Assembly (NCBI RefSeq): GCF_020379485.1 | Contig: NW_026015668.1 | Span: 542,147-606,146, forward strand | From: Brassica napus | Lineage: Eukaryota; Streptophyta; Magnoliopsida; Brassicales; Brassicaceae | Direction: 5' to 3' | Length of the DNA stretch: 64,000 nucleotides | Shown: in pieces, positions 11,365 through 22,559 of the stretch | Layout: each line of letters starts with the position of its first letter | Position numbering within the stretch: the first letter of the stretch is position 1 | The notes under the pieces: model-generated | Databases searched by the model: none | Seen by the model: only the letters and a program-made list of their open reading frames with translations | What the model was told of the DNA's origin: nothing | Made by a program: the position numbers and the translations under genes

Positions 11365-12624
11365 TTGGAAATCTGGGATCTCCTGCCACCACCACCGAAT
11401 GTCACACTTGTTGGATGTTGCTGGATCTTCACGGTAAAGTATAATCCGGATGGCACAGTCAATCGCTACAAAGCCCGACTCGTCTTAAAGGGCTACAATC
11501 AAAGACCCGGTCTTTATTACACTGAGACGTCCAGCCCCATAATCAAATCCACCACCATTCGGTTAGTTCTCGGAATTTCCATTAACTGTAACTGGCCCAT
11601 TCGTCAGTTAGATGTGAATAATGCGTTTCTTCAGGGCACACTGGCAGATGAATTCTACATGACCCACCCTCCAGGCTTCGTTGGCAAAGACCGACCGAAT
11701 CATGTCTGCAGACTATGCAAGGCTATTTATGGCCTCAAGCAGGCGCCTCGCGCCTGGTACGTTGAACTACAAATCTATCTTCTTCGGCCTGGCTTCGTCA
11801 ATTCAGTTGCGGACACATCTCTTTTCATTCTCAAGAAGGGTACATCTCTTGTTTATCTACTTGTCTAAGTCGATGACATACTGATAACAGGGAATGCTAC
11901 TCTTCTTATACGACAGGCATTAGACTCGCTAGCTAGCATATTTTAAGTGAAAGATCATGAAGAACTTCACTACTTCCTTGGCATAGAAGCACGCAGAAAC
12001 GCCTCTGGATTGTTCCTCAGTCAGAAGAAATACATTTTTTGACCTTCTCACCAAGACGAATATGCTTGGCTCTAAACCGGTGTCCACACCAATGTTGACA
12101 TCACCAAAACTCTCTGTTAATTCTAGAACACCTCTATCTGATCCAACTGAGTATAGGAAGGTTGTTGGGAGCTTGCAATATTTAGCTTTCACTCGTCCGG
12201 ATCTGTCATATGCAGTGAATCGCTTGTCTCAATACATGCACACACCAACGACAGACCACTGGAGTGCAGTCAAAAGGGTACTGAGATACTTGTCTGGATC
12301 ATCAGACAATGGCATTCTTCTTCAGCCCGATCATCAGAAATCAGTGGCCCGATCATCTACAGAGGTAGAATATAGGTCTGTTGCCAATACCTCTTCAAAA
12401 CTGAGGTGGATCAATTTCTTACTTCAAGAACTTGGCATTCATCAGCTCAAAGCACCAGTCATATATTGTGATAGTGTGGGTGCAACATAGCTGTGTGCCA
12501 ACCCTGTTTTTCACTCTCATATGAAACATGTGGCGTTGGATTATCATTTCATACGAAATCTGGTACAGTCGGGTCGTCTCAGGGTAGTTCATGTTTCTAC
12601 AAAAGATCAACTCGCGGATATGAT
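11365..12624 (+). pseudogene. Copia reverse transcriptase-RNase H, integrase deleted
   Basis: The text begins WDLLPPPPNVTLVGCCWIF and NRYKARLVLKGYNQRPG, the N-terminal RT region, directly after the protease motif, so all of integrase is missing. RT landmarks are QLDVNNAFLQGTL, IYGLKQAPRAWY and SLFIL. The catalytic YVDD is read as stop-VDD because TAA replaces the Tyr codon (about 11867). RNase H text includes VVGSLQYLAFTRPDLSYAVN, ARSSTEVEYRS and [11 protein letters not shown], with further stops. It is cut at about 12624 by the inserted Athila and finishes at 19398-19461. Enzymatically dead. Confidence 0.92.
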
Positions 12625-13975
12625 TGATATCACTCAAATTACCCTAAGGAGTGAATTACTCTCTCAAATAAGAGGTTCGGATGTAGTACTTAGGGATCGA
12701 ATCTACAGAGACTCTAGGATTACACAGTAGATTATGGTTTTGGAATAAATCTAAATTAAATGGTTTATAAGTTTTAGAGCAGTAAATGGAGTGGTGAGCA
12801 AGTATATTGCTCGATTGATTTGTTTTGGGGGTTGTTAACAGTTGGGAGAGCTAGATTTAGGTATATTCTCAGGTATGATAAGTAAAACTTAATTTGGGGT
12901 TTTAGGGGTTTATTTATGTTAATCATTCTTGAATTTAAACTTTACATATAATCAATCTGATTATCTAAGCTGGATCTCGGATTTCAACTCTCGTATGTTA
13001 ATCACGAGAAAGTGTCAATTGATTATTCGTTACGAATATCGATCGATACACCTTTCAAAATATCGATCGATAGGGCTATCGCTGTGTCGATCGATACTTC
13101 TTCCAGAGAGCTTTACGGACAAGTTTGATCTAAATTCTCTAACTCACTAGACCAACTCTCGTCTGTAACTAGTTAGTTAGATCATACTAGTTATTTTCAG
13201 GTATTGAGTCAAGCAATGGCTTGATCCCAATTAATCCTAAGATCTAAATTTAAAGGGTGATCAATCCTAAATTTAGCTTTAATCATAACTAGATGAAAGA
13301 ATTATATCTCTAAACACCCTAACAATTGTTGTTGTCAGTAATACATTTATCAATCTATTGAGAAATCTAAATCTAACAATAAAGACTACTCAGCCATATT
13401 CATGGAACACATGGTTATGATGGTCTGAATAATATTTAAATAAAAAGAGTAAATAGAGTAAGCAACAAAATGAATAAAAGCAAAAGAGTTCAAGATTTTC
13501 TCTGTTTTGCAGTGTTGATCTATCTCTCCAATTCTAAGCTCTCACCTTTCAATGGTGGCTTCTTGCTTCCTCCAAACTTGGTCTAAAAAGGTCCCTAGGC
13601 AAGTCTTCCTCTAAAATGGTACAAAACCCTAATAAATAACCTAACAGGCGGCCATGGACGTAACATGTAATTATTGAAACTTTTGTGAAACTTTAATTCT
13701 TCTAATTTGTCATTAACTCTCTGGTGGCTTCGCCGTCGATCGACATGAAGGGCTCATCATCGATCGATATACCTTGGTAACAATCGGTCGATATTCTGAC
13801 AAATAATCGACCATCCAGCAAAGCTCAGAAAGTCTCCAAATAGCTCCAAATACATCATTTTCTTCCAGATAGTACCTGAACCTAAAATTACTCTAAATAG
13901 ACTCTATATAGTAATAATATATCTTAAAACACTCATAAAACATGGTTAAAAATGGGTAAAATCCATGGTCTATCA
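12625..13975 (-). repeat. 3' LTR of minus-strand Athila
   Basis: It begins (plus view) TGATATCACTC and ends GGTCTATCA. It aligns with the right LTR throughout. It carries several TCGATCGAT words (about 13035-13100 and 13735-13800), a motif also abundant in the internal region and in CACTA element D. Confidence 0.9.
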
Positions 13976-14042
13976 ATGTGTCTAACCCATAAGTATCAGC
14001 CAGCTAAGTTAGCTCTGTTAGACAATCCAAACACATGCAAGG

Positions 14043-14923
14043 TCAGCAAAATAAATAAACTGCATGTAGCTTTTTGTCTTTCTTTTGGCCTAGAACTGCT
14101 CCTACAGCGAAATCGCTCACATCGCACATGATTTCGAAAGGAACATTCCAGTCAGGTGCTTGTACGATGGGGGAAATTATCAAGGCTTTCTTTATCTCTT
14201 CAAAAGACTTTACGCATTCTGGTGAGAAGTCGAATTTAACTTCTTTACATAGGAGGGAGGTGAGAGGTCTTGCGATTTTGCTAAAATCTTGTATGAACCT
14301 CCTGTAAAATCCGGCATGTCTGAGAAAACTTCTCACGTCTTTTACGTTTGTGGGTGCCGGCAGACCGGTCATCACTTCAATTTTTGCCCGATCTACTTCT
14401 ATACCAGCAGTTTACACTTTATGTCCTAGGACGATTCCATCGTTAACCATAAAGTGGCATTTTTCCCAATTTAGAAAGAAGTTCTTTTCTTCACATCTTG
14501 CCAAAACTTTACATAGGTTATCGAGACAGTTTTTGAAACTGGATCCATATACTGAGAAATCGTCCATAAAAACTTCCATGAAATCTTCTATCATATCAGT
14601 AAAGATTGACATCATGCATCGTTGGAAGGTGGTAGGGGCATTACAAAGACCGAATGACATTCTGCGGTACGCGAATGTTCCATAGGGGCATGTAAAGGTG
14701 GTCTTTTCTTGATCGTCAGGATGTATAGGGATTTGGAAAAATCCAGAATATCCGTCAAGAAAACAGTAGTATTGGTGATTTGCCAATCTTTCCAACATTT
14801 GATCAATGAAGGGCAAGGAAAGTAATATTTTCTGGTGGCAGCGTTTATCTTCCTATAATCTATACACATTTGATGTCCAGTGAACGTTCGCGTGGGAATG
14901 AGTTCGTCCTTGTCATTCTTCAC
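14043..14923 (-). pseudogene. Athila reverse transcriptase fragment
   Basis: Three overlapping minus-strand frames give a Gypsy RT: CIDYRKINAATRK, then MPFIDQMLERLA, YSGFFQIPIHPDDQEKT, TFAYRRMSFGLCNAPTTFQR and the catalytic-loop region VFMDDFSVYGSSF (FMDD). The RNase H start follows as GFYRRFIQDFSKIARPL and LGQKKDKKLHAVYL, where it stops. Frameshifts separate the blocks. No integrase follows towards the 3' LTR, so the remainder has been deleted. Confidence 0.9.
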
Positions 14924-14981
14924 TACAGTGATTCCGCCCTTTTCAGTACGACATCCACAGGGCTAACCCAATGCTAGGCAT

Positions 14982-16235
14982 CTAGAAGTTTTTTATTTTC
15001 TTTTTAACAACTTCTATTAAGTTTGGGTTCAGTCGCCTTTGGTGTTCCACTGACGATTTTGAACCGTCTTCTAGGTAAATCCGGTGCATGCACAGATCTG
15101 GAGAAATGTCAGGAATATCCACGGGAGAGTATCCGAGGGCTTTCCTATATTTGCGTAGTTTATTTAGTAACAAGGCTAATTCTCCATTGGTTAGGTTGGC
15201 GTTCACGATTACGGGGTATGAATTTTTGTAGTGAAAATCATATCTGAGTTCAGCGAGTAGCTGTTTTAACTCGATTTTGGTGCTTTTTCGGGATCCCATT
15301 CCTCCAAGGGGGATGGTTGTCGGTCGACAGCTTTGAATAAATATCGATCGATATTGATTTCCGAAGTGTCATCCTCTATGTCATCAACGTTCGCTATTTC
15401 CATACTCACGTCCATTAATCGTGTGTATTGCTCAGCTCTACTGTTAACACTAAATGTTTGTTCTTCACTAGATGTGAGTATTTTCTTCAGGAGATCATCT
15501 GAGCACATGTTTATGAAAGACTCTTCAGTCAATTCGCAGATATCATCCACATAGGAAGTCTGTTTATCGATTAAAGGTCGTCTTATCAGCTTATCCATGT
15601 CAAAGGTCATTGGAATGTTTCCAATGTTTAGACTTATTCTACCCTCCTTGACATCGATTATCGCACCTGCTGTAGCTAGAAACGGTCTACCTAAAATGAG
15701 GGGATCCTTTGGTTCATTTCGGTATTTCAGCTCCACAAAATCCGTTGGGACGTGACAGTCATTAATCCTTATTGGCACGTCGTTAAGCTCTCCCTCAGGT
15801 AATCTAACAGATCTATCGGCCAGAACCAAAGTTATTTTGGTAGGTTTGAACTTGTCGTATCCTAGGGATATCGCAACAAAGTGCGGCATGAGGTTCACGC
15901 TGGAACCTAGGTCACAGAGGGATCGACAAAATATTTTATTCCGTATGTTGCAATCCAAAACAAAGCTGCCCAGATCGGGTCTCTTGATCGGAGTTTCGCC
16001 TTGGATTATTGCACTTACTTCCTCTGAAACCATCATTACGCTACGCTCAGTGGCTGGAAAGCTGTTGGATACCATGTCTTTTACATATTTTTTTTATTGA
16101 AGGTGATACTTTTATGGCATCACTCAATGGCATCTTCAACGTGATCTTGTTGAATGCTTTCTTGCAGATTGCTTTATCTAACTCTCGCTTAGTCTGCGTC
16201 TTGTTAGGAGGGAAAGGTGGTAGAGTCCTATACAC
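14982..16235 (-). pseudogene. Athila protease-like and pre-RT region
   Basis: The frame at 15266-16075 contains [19 protein letters not shown] and [16 protein letters not shown], the same retropepsin-like blocks as the 816-aa protein of the neighbouring Athila-like element, with the D-L-G variant of the active-site triplet. A shifted frame at 14982-15299 continues with AELRYDFHYKNSYPVIVN and the pre-RT linker. The frame at 16047-16235 (LDKAICKKAFNKI, PPFPPNK) joins upstream to gag. Broken by frameshifts. Confidence 0.85.
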
Positions 16236-17953
16236 TCATTCCATGGCTGGTTCAGCAGGAGTTGGGCGTCGATCGACATTGTTTCCACATTGTCGATCGA
16301 TATTTACTGTAGTGTGTTGATCGACGTTGATTCTTTCTTGTCGATCGATTTCCACATCTTCTTCCAACCCTACTTCTTCTTCCTCGAGGTCGATGGCCAC
16401 CTCCTTAGTGTTGGGCAGCTCTTTCTCTCGAGGTGTTTCTAAATCGGTATTGGGATCATCGAGGATTATCGGGCGTGACCTATTTTCACCAGTTTCCTCA
16501 ACAAAAACATGTTTTTCTGCGTAGTTGATTTCTATTGTGCTCGAAATTAGGCGTTTTCTGCTTCTTAGTAACACGGCATTAACCTGACGTTTCGGGTTCG
16601 CGTCAGTCCGCCAAGGGAGACGTCATGCCTCTCTTTTGATGGCGATTGCGTTTTTCGCGAACTGACCGTCCAGTCTCTTAATGTGTTCACTTAGGGAGTC
16701 GAATTTCCTCATTAGCTCACTGAACATTTTGTCTATTTTTCCGTTCAGGTCAGTGGCCAATTTGCGATTTCCTGTGAAAGCTTGGTTTAGCCTAAACTTC
16801 GCTCTGCCTCGGCGCGATCCAACAGTAGCATCGTAACTTTGAGTAAAACTATCGGGGTTAGGGATAGGGTATTTATTTTTCAAGGTTTGGTTATCTACGA
16901 AATCTACTTGATGTTCCAATTCAGATAGGGTGTCATCGTCAATTTGGTAAATTCCAAATTGGTTATGTTCCTCGAGTACGGAATGAAAAGAATCGAGAGA
17001 TTCTTTGATTTTGGCTAAAGGTGACCCATCAACTGAGTCAACTCTCCTTCCTCGCTCTACGTCCATCATTTCGTAGGATCTACCCGTAGCTACATTCTTG
17101 ATCAGACGCTTTTCTTCTTCAGGGTACCTGGTACTGAAACTCCCTTCACTGGTTGTGTCAAGCGTGATCTGGTAATGCAAGTTAATACCTCCGTAAAAGG
17201 TATTAATGAGTTGTGGTTCTGAATAGCCATGATGGGATATTCAAGTTGGTAGCTCTTGAATCTCTCCCATGCGTTTCTGAATGATTCTCGTGGACCTTGA
17301 CGAAATGTGGAGATTTTCTTCCTTATATCCCAGTAACGCGTCTCATCGAAGAATTTATTGATGAATGTACTCCTTATCTCCTCTCAGCAGGTCATAGATC
17401 CTGTTGGTAGTTGGTCTAGCCATTTTATGGCGCCGCCTTCCAAGGAAAATGGAAAGAGTTTACAACGATTGTATTCGTCATCCATCATATCTTCTATATA
17501 TTCGATGTGATCGTGTGGATTCTCTGAGATGGTCCCACGGAAAGGGTTTTGACGTACCATGAATAAGTATTCGAAGCTAACCCCAGATTCCTTGGCATCA
17601 TCTTTTGGTAGTTTAATGGCGGACCTATTGGAATAGGTCCTGCTAGGGTTTAAGTAGTCTTGCAAAGGCAATTTAAATTCATAATCTTTCTTTGAGATTG
17701 AATTAATTTGAACAGGGATTGCAGTCCCCTGCTCATTTGTAATTTTGTTATTTGCGTTGCTTAGTTGACCTTTAGGTTCTCCTAGGACTACTCCCTTATT
17801 AGTATTATAGGTAAGAGAAAACTTACCTGCTTCCGGCAAGGTGTCGTCGATCGATGTTTGACGTGCGGTATCGACCGATTTTTCTGCCGACTCGTCCCTC
17901 GATGTTGTTGTTGTGTTGTCGATCGATGCCCGGCCGAAATCCATGTCTTCCAT
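16236..17953 (-). pseudogene. Athila gag fragments
   Basis: The frame at 17384-17953 starts MEDMDFGRASIDN. It holds gag-like text (NPFRGTISENPHDHIEYIED and CKLFPFSLEGGAIKWLDQLP, compare FPFSLGDKARQW in the other gag). Frames at 16623-17180 and 16236-16574 continue it. The repeated SID/IDR peptides come from TCGATCGAT words in the DNA. Several frameshifts separate the fragments, so no complete product is possible. Confidence 0.82.
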
Positions 17954-18079
17954 CTCGAAGTTCCTGTGTCAGCAGGAAATGACAGAAAACTTTTAGCAAA
18001 TTTAGTAACAAAATCTAAATTAAATTTTAAACTTAATCTAATAGTAATAAGAAAGAGTCTCCGGCAACGGCGCCAAATT

Positions 18080-19397
18080 TCATATCACTCAAATTACCCT
18101 AAGGAGTGAATTACTCTCTCAAATAAGAGGTTCGGGTGTAGTACTTAGGGATCGAATCCACAGAAACTCTAGGATTACACAGTAGATTATGGTTTTGGAA
18201 TAAATCTAGATTAAATGGTTTATAAATTTTAGAGCAGTAAATGGAGTGGTGAGCAAGTATATTGCTCGATTGATTTGTTTTGGGGGTTGTTAACAGTTGG
18301 GAGAAATAGCTAGATTTAGGTATATTCTCAGGTATGATAAGTAAAACTTAATTTGGGTTTTAGGGGTTTATTTATGTTAATCATTCTTCAATTCAAACTT
18401 TAGATATAATCAGTCTGATTATCTAATCTGGATCTCGGATTTCAACTCTCGTATGTTAATCAGGAGAAAGTATCGATCGATTATTCGTTACGAATATCGA
18501 TCGATACACCTTTCAAAATATCGATCGATAGGGCTATCGCTACGTCGATCGATACTTCTTCCAGAGAGCTTTGCTGACAGGTTTGATCTAAATTCTCTAA
18601 CTCACTAGACCAACTCTCGTCTGTATCTAGTCAGTTAGATCATACTAGTTATTTTCAGGTATTGAGTCAAGCAATGGCTTGATCCCAATTAATCCTAAGA
18701 TCTAAATTTAAAGGGTGATCAATCCTAAATTTAGCTTTAAGCATAACTAGATGAAAGAATTATATCTTTAAACATCCTAACAATTGTTGTTGTCAGTAAT
18801 ACATTTATCAACCTATTGAGAAACCTAAATCTAATAATAAAGACTATTCAGACATATTCATGGAACACATGGTTATGATGGTATGAATAATAATTAAATA
18901 AAATGAGTAAATAGAGTAAGCAACAAAATGAATAAAAGCAAAAGAGTTCAAGATCTTCTCTGTTTTGCAGTGTTGATCTATCTCTCCAATTTTAAGCTCT
19001 CTCCTTTCAATGGTGGTTTCTTGCTTCCTCCAAGCTAGGTCTAAAAAGATCTCTAGGCAAGCCTGTCTCTAAAATGATACAAAACCCTAATAAATAGCCT
19101 AACAGGCGGCTAGAGACTTAACATGTAATTATTGAAACTTTTACAAAACTTTAATTCTTCTAATTTGTCATTAACTCTTGGGTGGCTTCGCCATCGATCG
19201 ACATGAAGGGCTCATCATCGATCGATATTCTGACAAATAATCGACCATCCAGCAAAGCTCAGAAAATCTCCAAATAGCTCTAAATACATCATTTTCTTGC
19301 AGATAGTACCTGAACCTAAAATTACTCTAAATAGACTCTATATATTAATAGTATATCTTGAAACACTCAAAAACCATGGTTAAAATGGGTAAAGTCC
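18080..19397 (-). repeat. 5' LTR of minus-strand Athila
   Basis: It aligns to 12625-13975. The PBS lies immediately left (minus-strand TGGCGCCGTTGCCGG). It contains TCGATCGAT words near 18475-18555 and 19193-19225. A short block present in the left LTR (CTTGGTAACAATCGG region, near 13772-13797) is missing here. Confidence 0.9.
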
Positions 19398-19461
19398 TTG
19401 CCTCGACCAGCGTTTTCTTCTTTCACAAGCAAAATTGGAGTCACCAAAGTGCCACCGGGGA
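19398..19461 (+). pseudogene. Copia RNase H C-terminal tail
   Basis: In phase this reads PLPRPAFSSFTSKIGVTKVP, the end of the Copia polyprotein that broke off at LADM near 12622. It ends in the purine-rich GCCACCGGGGA directly before the 3' LTR, the likely polypurine tract. Confidence 0.8.
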
Positions 19462-20278
19462 TACTAAGTATCAATCACCACGATATATGATCGATACAAT
19501 CATATCATTCATTATTCCTTCGTATCATCTATTTATATAAATACTAGAGTTTATCCCGCACATAGTGCGGGTATATTTTCATTTTATAAATATTTAATTT
19601 TAATATTATTATATAAATTTAAATATACAATTTATATTTTAGTGTTTAGTATTTTATAACTTTTTAATTTTATTGTTTAAGTTTCTTATTACTTTATTAA
19701 TATAGGGGTTTGTTTTATACATTTTACCTTTTTTATTACGTTTTCGAGTTTTCATAATTTGAAATCATCAAATAAAAAATATTCTTCAACATATGATTTT
19801 TGAAAATATATAGCTGTAGAAATAAATTTTTAACATATGTTAATAACATCATTTGTATAAAACAAATCTGACATGATTAAAAAATTTGAACCCGTTTTAG
19901 TGGTAGATGATAATTTATTTAAATGAAAGCATTATATTATTTAATTACGAAATTAATTAAACAAATATTAAATAAAAATTATTTAAAAATTTAGTAGGAT
20001 TTTGTTAGATTTTTCTCAACAGATTTTGTTATAACTGAAAATAAAATTCAAATCTATAGTTAAAATTAATTTATTATTAATATTCCTATTAATTATTATA
20101 TCATATTATGTGATTAATGAAATGGTCCTAGTAGACTTCTAAATAGTAGATAAAAATGGTACTTCTCTTTTAATAGAGAAGATATATATTGTCATTAACT
20201 AGAATACCCTAGCAAGTCACCTGTATATATACTCTCATACTCTGTATTGTTAAGTTATTAATTCAATATATTCTTATA
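19462..20278 (+). repeat. Copia 3' LTR, interrupted by Helitron
   Basis: Removing 19544-20182 leaves 178 bp that match the 5' LTR at 3075-3250. It begins TACTAAGTATC and ends TTCTTATA, followed by TSD TCATG. Confidence 0.92.
19544..20182 (-). mobile_element. Non-autonomous Helitron, 639 bp
   Basis: On the minus strand it starts TCTTCTCTATTAAAAGAG and ends with a 7-bp-stem hairpin CCCGCACTATGTGCGGG (19555-19571), a 7-nt spacer and CTAG. It sits between host A and T, as Helitrons do, and makes no TSD. The intact 5' Copia LTR is a true empty-site copy: GTAAACA then TATATATTG is uninterrupted at about 3150-3164. The interior is AT-rich and has no RepHel coding. It would depend on a rolling-circle transposase in trans. 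Confidence 0.93.
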
Positions 20279-20283
20279 TCATG

Positions 20284-20879
20284 TGTATGTGTCTAAGCTT
20301 AATACACACGTCTAACCCTAATTCAACGTGAGCTTAATAATTTATAATGGGTTTACTAAAATTTTATGGGCACGAATATGTACACTTGCAAATTTACATT
20401 TTTTTAAGACCTTTTTTTGCTATTTGCCTAATTACTACAATTTCTCTGCAAGTTGAGGTTTAGATACTGACCAATTATTTAAAGAGTATCTCATAATTAT
20501 GAAATCAATATTTTGACATATTTATATTTTATAGTTAAAATGTAAATGATAGAAAACTTGAATCAATTACAATAATATACATGGCCCAAGAGTTTCAGTG
20601 AGTTTCTGGTTTGAAATATCTATTAATGAAGTCGTTCCAATATAGTCATGAGTTTTAGTATCACAATTTCTTTTCCTGGTTAATAGCTTCTTTTGTTTAT
20701 CAGCATTCAAAGTCTTTTATATGATTGTATTCTACATTTGCAATGTTTCAATACCAATTCAACAAATCCATCTACAACTTTACCGATTAAATCTCACATC
20801 TCAGTTGTCTTTGGTCTACTGTCTTAAATCCAGCCATGGAGGACAAATGCAGCAGAACCATCCCCCAAAAATCAACCAA
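20284..20879 (+). other. AT-rich upstream region of the CIA30-like pseudogene
   Basis: No separate gene seen. By position this is the ancestral promoter and 5' UTR of the pseudogene beginning at 20880, now bordered on the left by the Copia TSD. Confidence 0.5.
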
Positions 20880-20943
20880 ATGGCTTCTGTCTTTGTCCAG
20901 ACAAGGCTAAAGACTTCTAGAGTCAATACAGTTTAGGGTATTC
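20880..20943 (+). pseudogene. CIA30/Rossmann plastid protein pseudogene, first part
   Basis: The start codon at 20880 opens MASVFVQTRLKTSRVNTV, an Arg/Ser/Thr-rich, acid-free start that looks like a chloroplast transit peptide. It is followed by an in-frame TAG. The text is cut at 20943 by a Copia element and resumes at 34147 after the duplicated TATTC. Joining the two sides gives continuous, though stop-bearing, sequence into the body of the pseudogene. Identity rests on the downstream part. Confidence 0.65.
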
Positions 20944-21558
20944 TGAAGATGTATATTCTGTATCAGTTCGTGAAGTACTACAGGAGGTAGTACATGCGTG
21001 TGTCATGAAGATGGGCTTGGTTGAAGTTCGTGTTATGTGATGTCCGTGGGCTTGTTAGGCTTAGAGAATAAGCAATATGTTTATTGGAAGATTTACATTA
21101 AGTGTAAATGATATTACCTGAAGAGGAAAAGGCAAGAGAGTTATTCCTTGGGAGAAAAAGAAAAGTTGCTTAAGTTGCTTTTGGAAGAACTTGGAGAGCA
21201 AGTTCTGATTATGTATACATGGAGGACATGTCTCTATGGTAAGAGTCATCTCTGCAAAAAGAAAAAACCAGAGAGATCATTGTTTGGTGCTTGTGTGATC
21301 AAGCCTTTGGTGTTGCTGCTCTGCATTAGGTGCTGACGTAGTTGTTGAAGTACTTCCAGAGTGTTGGAAGATTGAAGTCTAGATTCAGGGGGAGTTTAGA
21401 CTCTATGGTGAGTTTTAGCTTAGGATTGGGGTAATCCTAAAAGATTCTTGTAATAGAAAAGATTGGTGTAAGACTTTCTTGTTCTAGTGAATTCGAAAAG
21501 GGAAAAAACTTGTATCTTGTTTATTTCTGCATTTTACTCTGACCTCACTGCACTTACA
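20944..21558 (+). repeat. 5' LTR of gag-only Copia, with PBS
   Basis: It matches 33503-34141 along its length. The right copy carries a short extra segment near 33950-33985. The PBS for initiator tRNA-Met begins at 21561. Confidence 0.94.
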
Positions 21559-21665
21559 ATTGGTATCAGAGCGGGTCACCTAAGTTACTGGTGAGATCAT
21601 AAGGGTGAGGACAGAAACTGGTTCCGGAAGAAGGACAAGAGTTTCAAGTAGATCTTGAGGATTGA

Positions 21666-21841
21666 TGGAGAGAGTTAAGTTGCCTTTCAAGAAGCGTTTC
21701 TCATGGAATGGACGAAACAAATCTTTTATGGGGTTCATGGTTGATGATAACATGAAGGAGAAAGAAAGAAGAGGAAGATTTTGGGGTTCTCCAAAGGTTC
21801 TACAGTGCCATGAATGCAAAGGTTTTGGGCATGCAGCTGAT
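21666..21841 (+). pseudogene. Copia gag, part before CACTA insertion
   Basis: The frame opens MERVKLPFKKRFSWNGRNKS and ends in the first half of a CCHC zinc knuckle, CHECKGFGHAAD, where the CACTA element enters. Across the insertion the knuckle is completed as E-C (GAG TGT at 32371-32376), restoring C-X2-C-X4-H-X4-C. The N-terminal UBN2 part of a normal gag is already missing. Confidence 0.85.
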
Positions 21842-22420
21842 CACTACAAGAAAACATCAAAGATTCTGAGGGAAAAAATCGTCGGAATTTCGTCGGAATA
21901 CCGTTATTCCGACGACATACCGACGAAACAAGTCGTCGGAAATAATTCCTCGGAATTTCTTATTTCGTCGGAAATCCCTCGGAATTTTCCGACGGAATTC
22001 CGAGGAAACAAATTTCCGAGGATATTCCGAGGACCATTATTTTGTCGGAAATGTCCTCGGAATATACCGAGGGAGAACTTCGTCGGGATATTTCCTCGGA
22101 CGTTCATCGATCGATGCGTTTTAGACATATATACATCGATCGATAGGAATATACCGACGGAACTGTTCCCTCGGATTATACCGAGGGACATGTTCCCTCG
22201 GAATATACCGAGGAACACGTTCCTCGGAATATTCCGAGGAACACGTTCCTCGGAATATTCCGAGGGAACAGTTCCTCGGTATATTCCGAGGAACATGTCC
22301 CTCGGTATATTTCGAACTTTTTTTTGTAAACAGATCGATCGATGGATTTATGTCCAAAAACGCATCGATCGATCGCGTGAAAAATATAATTAATTTCCTC
22401 GGAATGTAAAAAATATTAAT
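21842..22420. repeat. Left terminal and subterminal repeats of CACTA D
   Basis: After the TIR there are many head-to-head and head-to-tail copies of CGGAATATTCCGAGG variants, plus TCGATCGAT words at about 22107-22144 and 22333-22375. In known CACTA elements such subterminal repeats bind the TnpA-type protein. The region is near-palindromic, so it creates spurious ORFs on both strands. Confidence 0.9.
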
Positions 22421-22559
22421 TTTTTTAAAAAAATAAAATTTCTGAAATTTAAATTCGAAAATATGAAATTAAAATTAAAATTAAAATCATATTAATTAAT
22501 ATTCAAAGTTTCACAAATAAAAATAAAACATTCCGAGTTTTTGGGAAAAAAAAAATAAT

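Larger units (their letters stand above)
12625..19397 (-). mobile_element. Athila-type Gypsy retrotransposon, decayed, minus strand
   Basis: LTRs of about 1.35 kb lie at 12625-13975 and 18080-19397. The primer site TGGCGCCGTTGCCGG (minus strand, 18061-18075) sits beside the right LTR, so the element reads right to left. Gag, protease-like, and RT fragments follow in that order. Integrase and most of RNase H are absent. It lies inside the Copia RNase H text: LADM ends at its left edge and PLPRPAFSSFTSKIG resumes at its right. No clean TSD is visible and the outer end of the right LTR appears trimmed by about 20 bp. Confidence 0.9.
3075..20278 (+). mobile_element. Ty1/Copia LTR retrotransposon, decayed host of nested insertions
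   Basis: The outer element is bounded by short LTRs (3075-3250 and 19462-20278, the latter enlarged by a Helitron) and a perfect 5-bp TSD, TCATG, at 3070-3074 and 20279-20283. The LTRs start TA and end TA rather than TG...CA. The primer site TGGTATCAAGAGCC (3251) matches initiator tRNA-Met priming, which is usual for Copia. Gag, a retropepsin motif, RT and RNase H fragments occur in Copia order on the plus strand. A deletion has removed integrase and the start of RT. It carries a gag-protease Athila-like element in gag, a second Athila in RNase H, and a Helitron in the 3' LTR. Net of insertions about 2.8 kb remains, against a usual 4.5-5 kb. Confidence 0.93.

Noticed and set aside
21662..22393. 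243-aa plus-strand ORF from gag into CACTA D
   Set aside because: The first 60 codons are gag; the rest is read-through into palindromic CACTA subterminal repeats, with mirror-image ORFs on the other strand.
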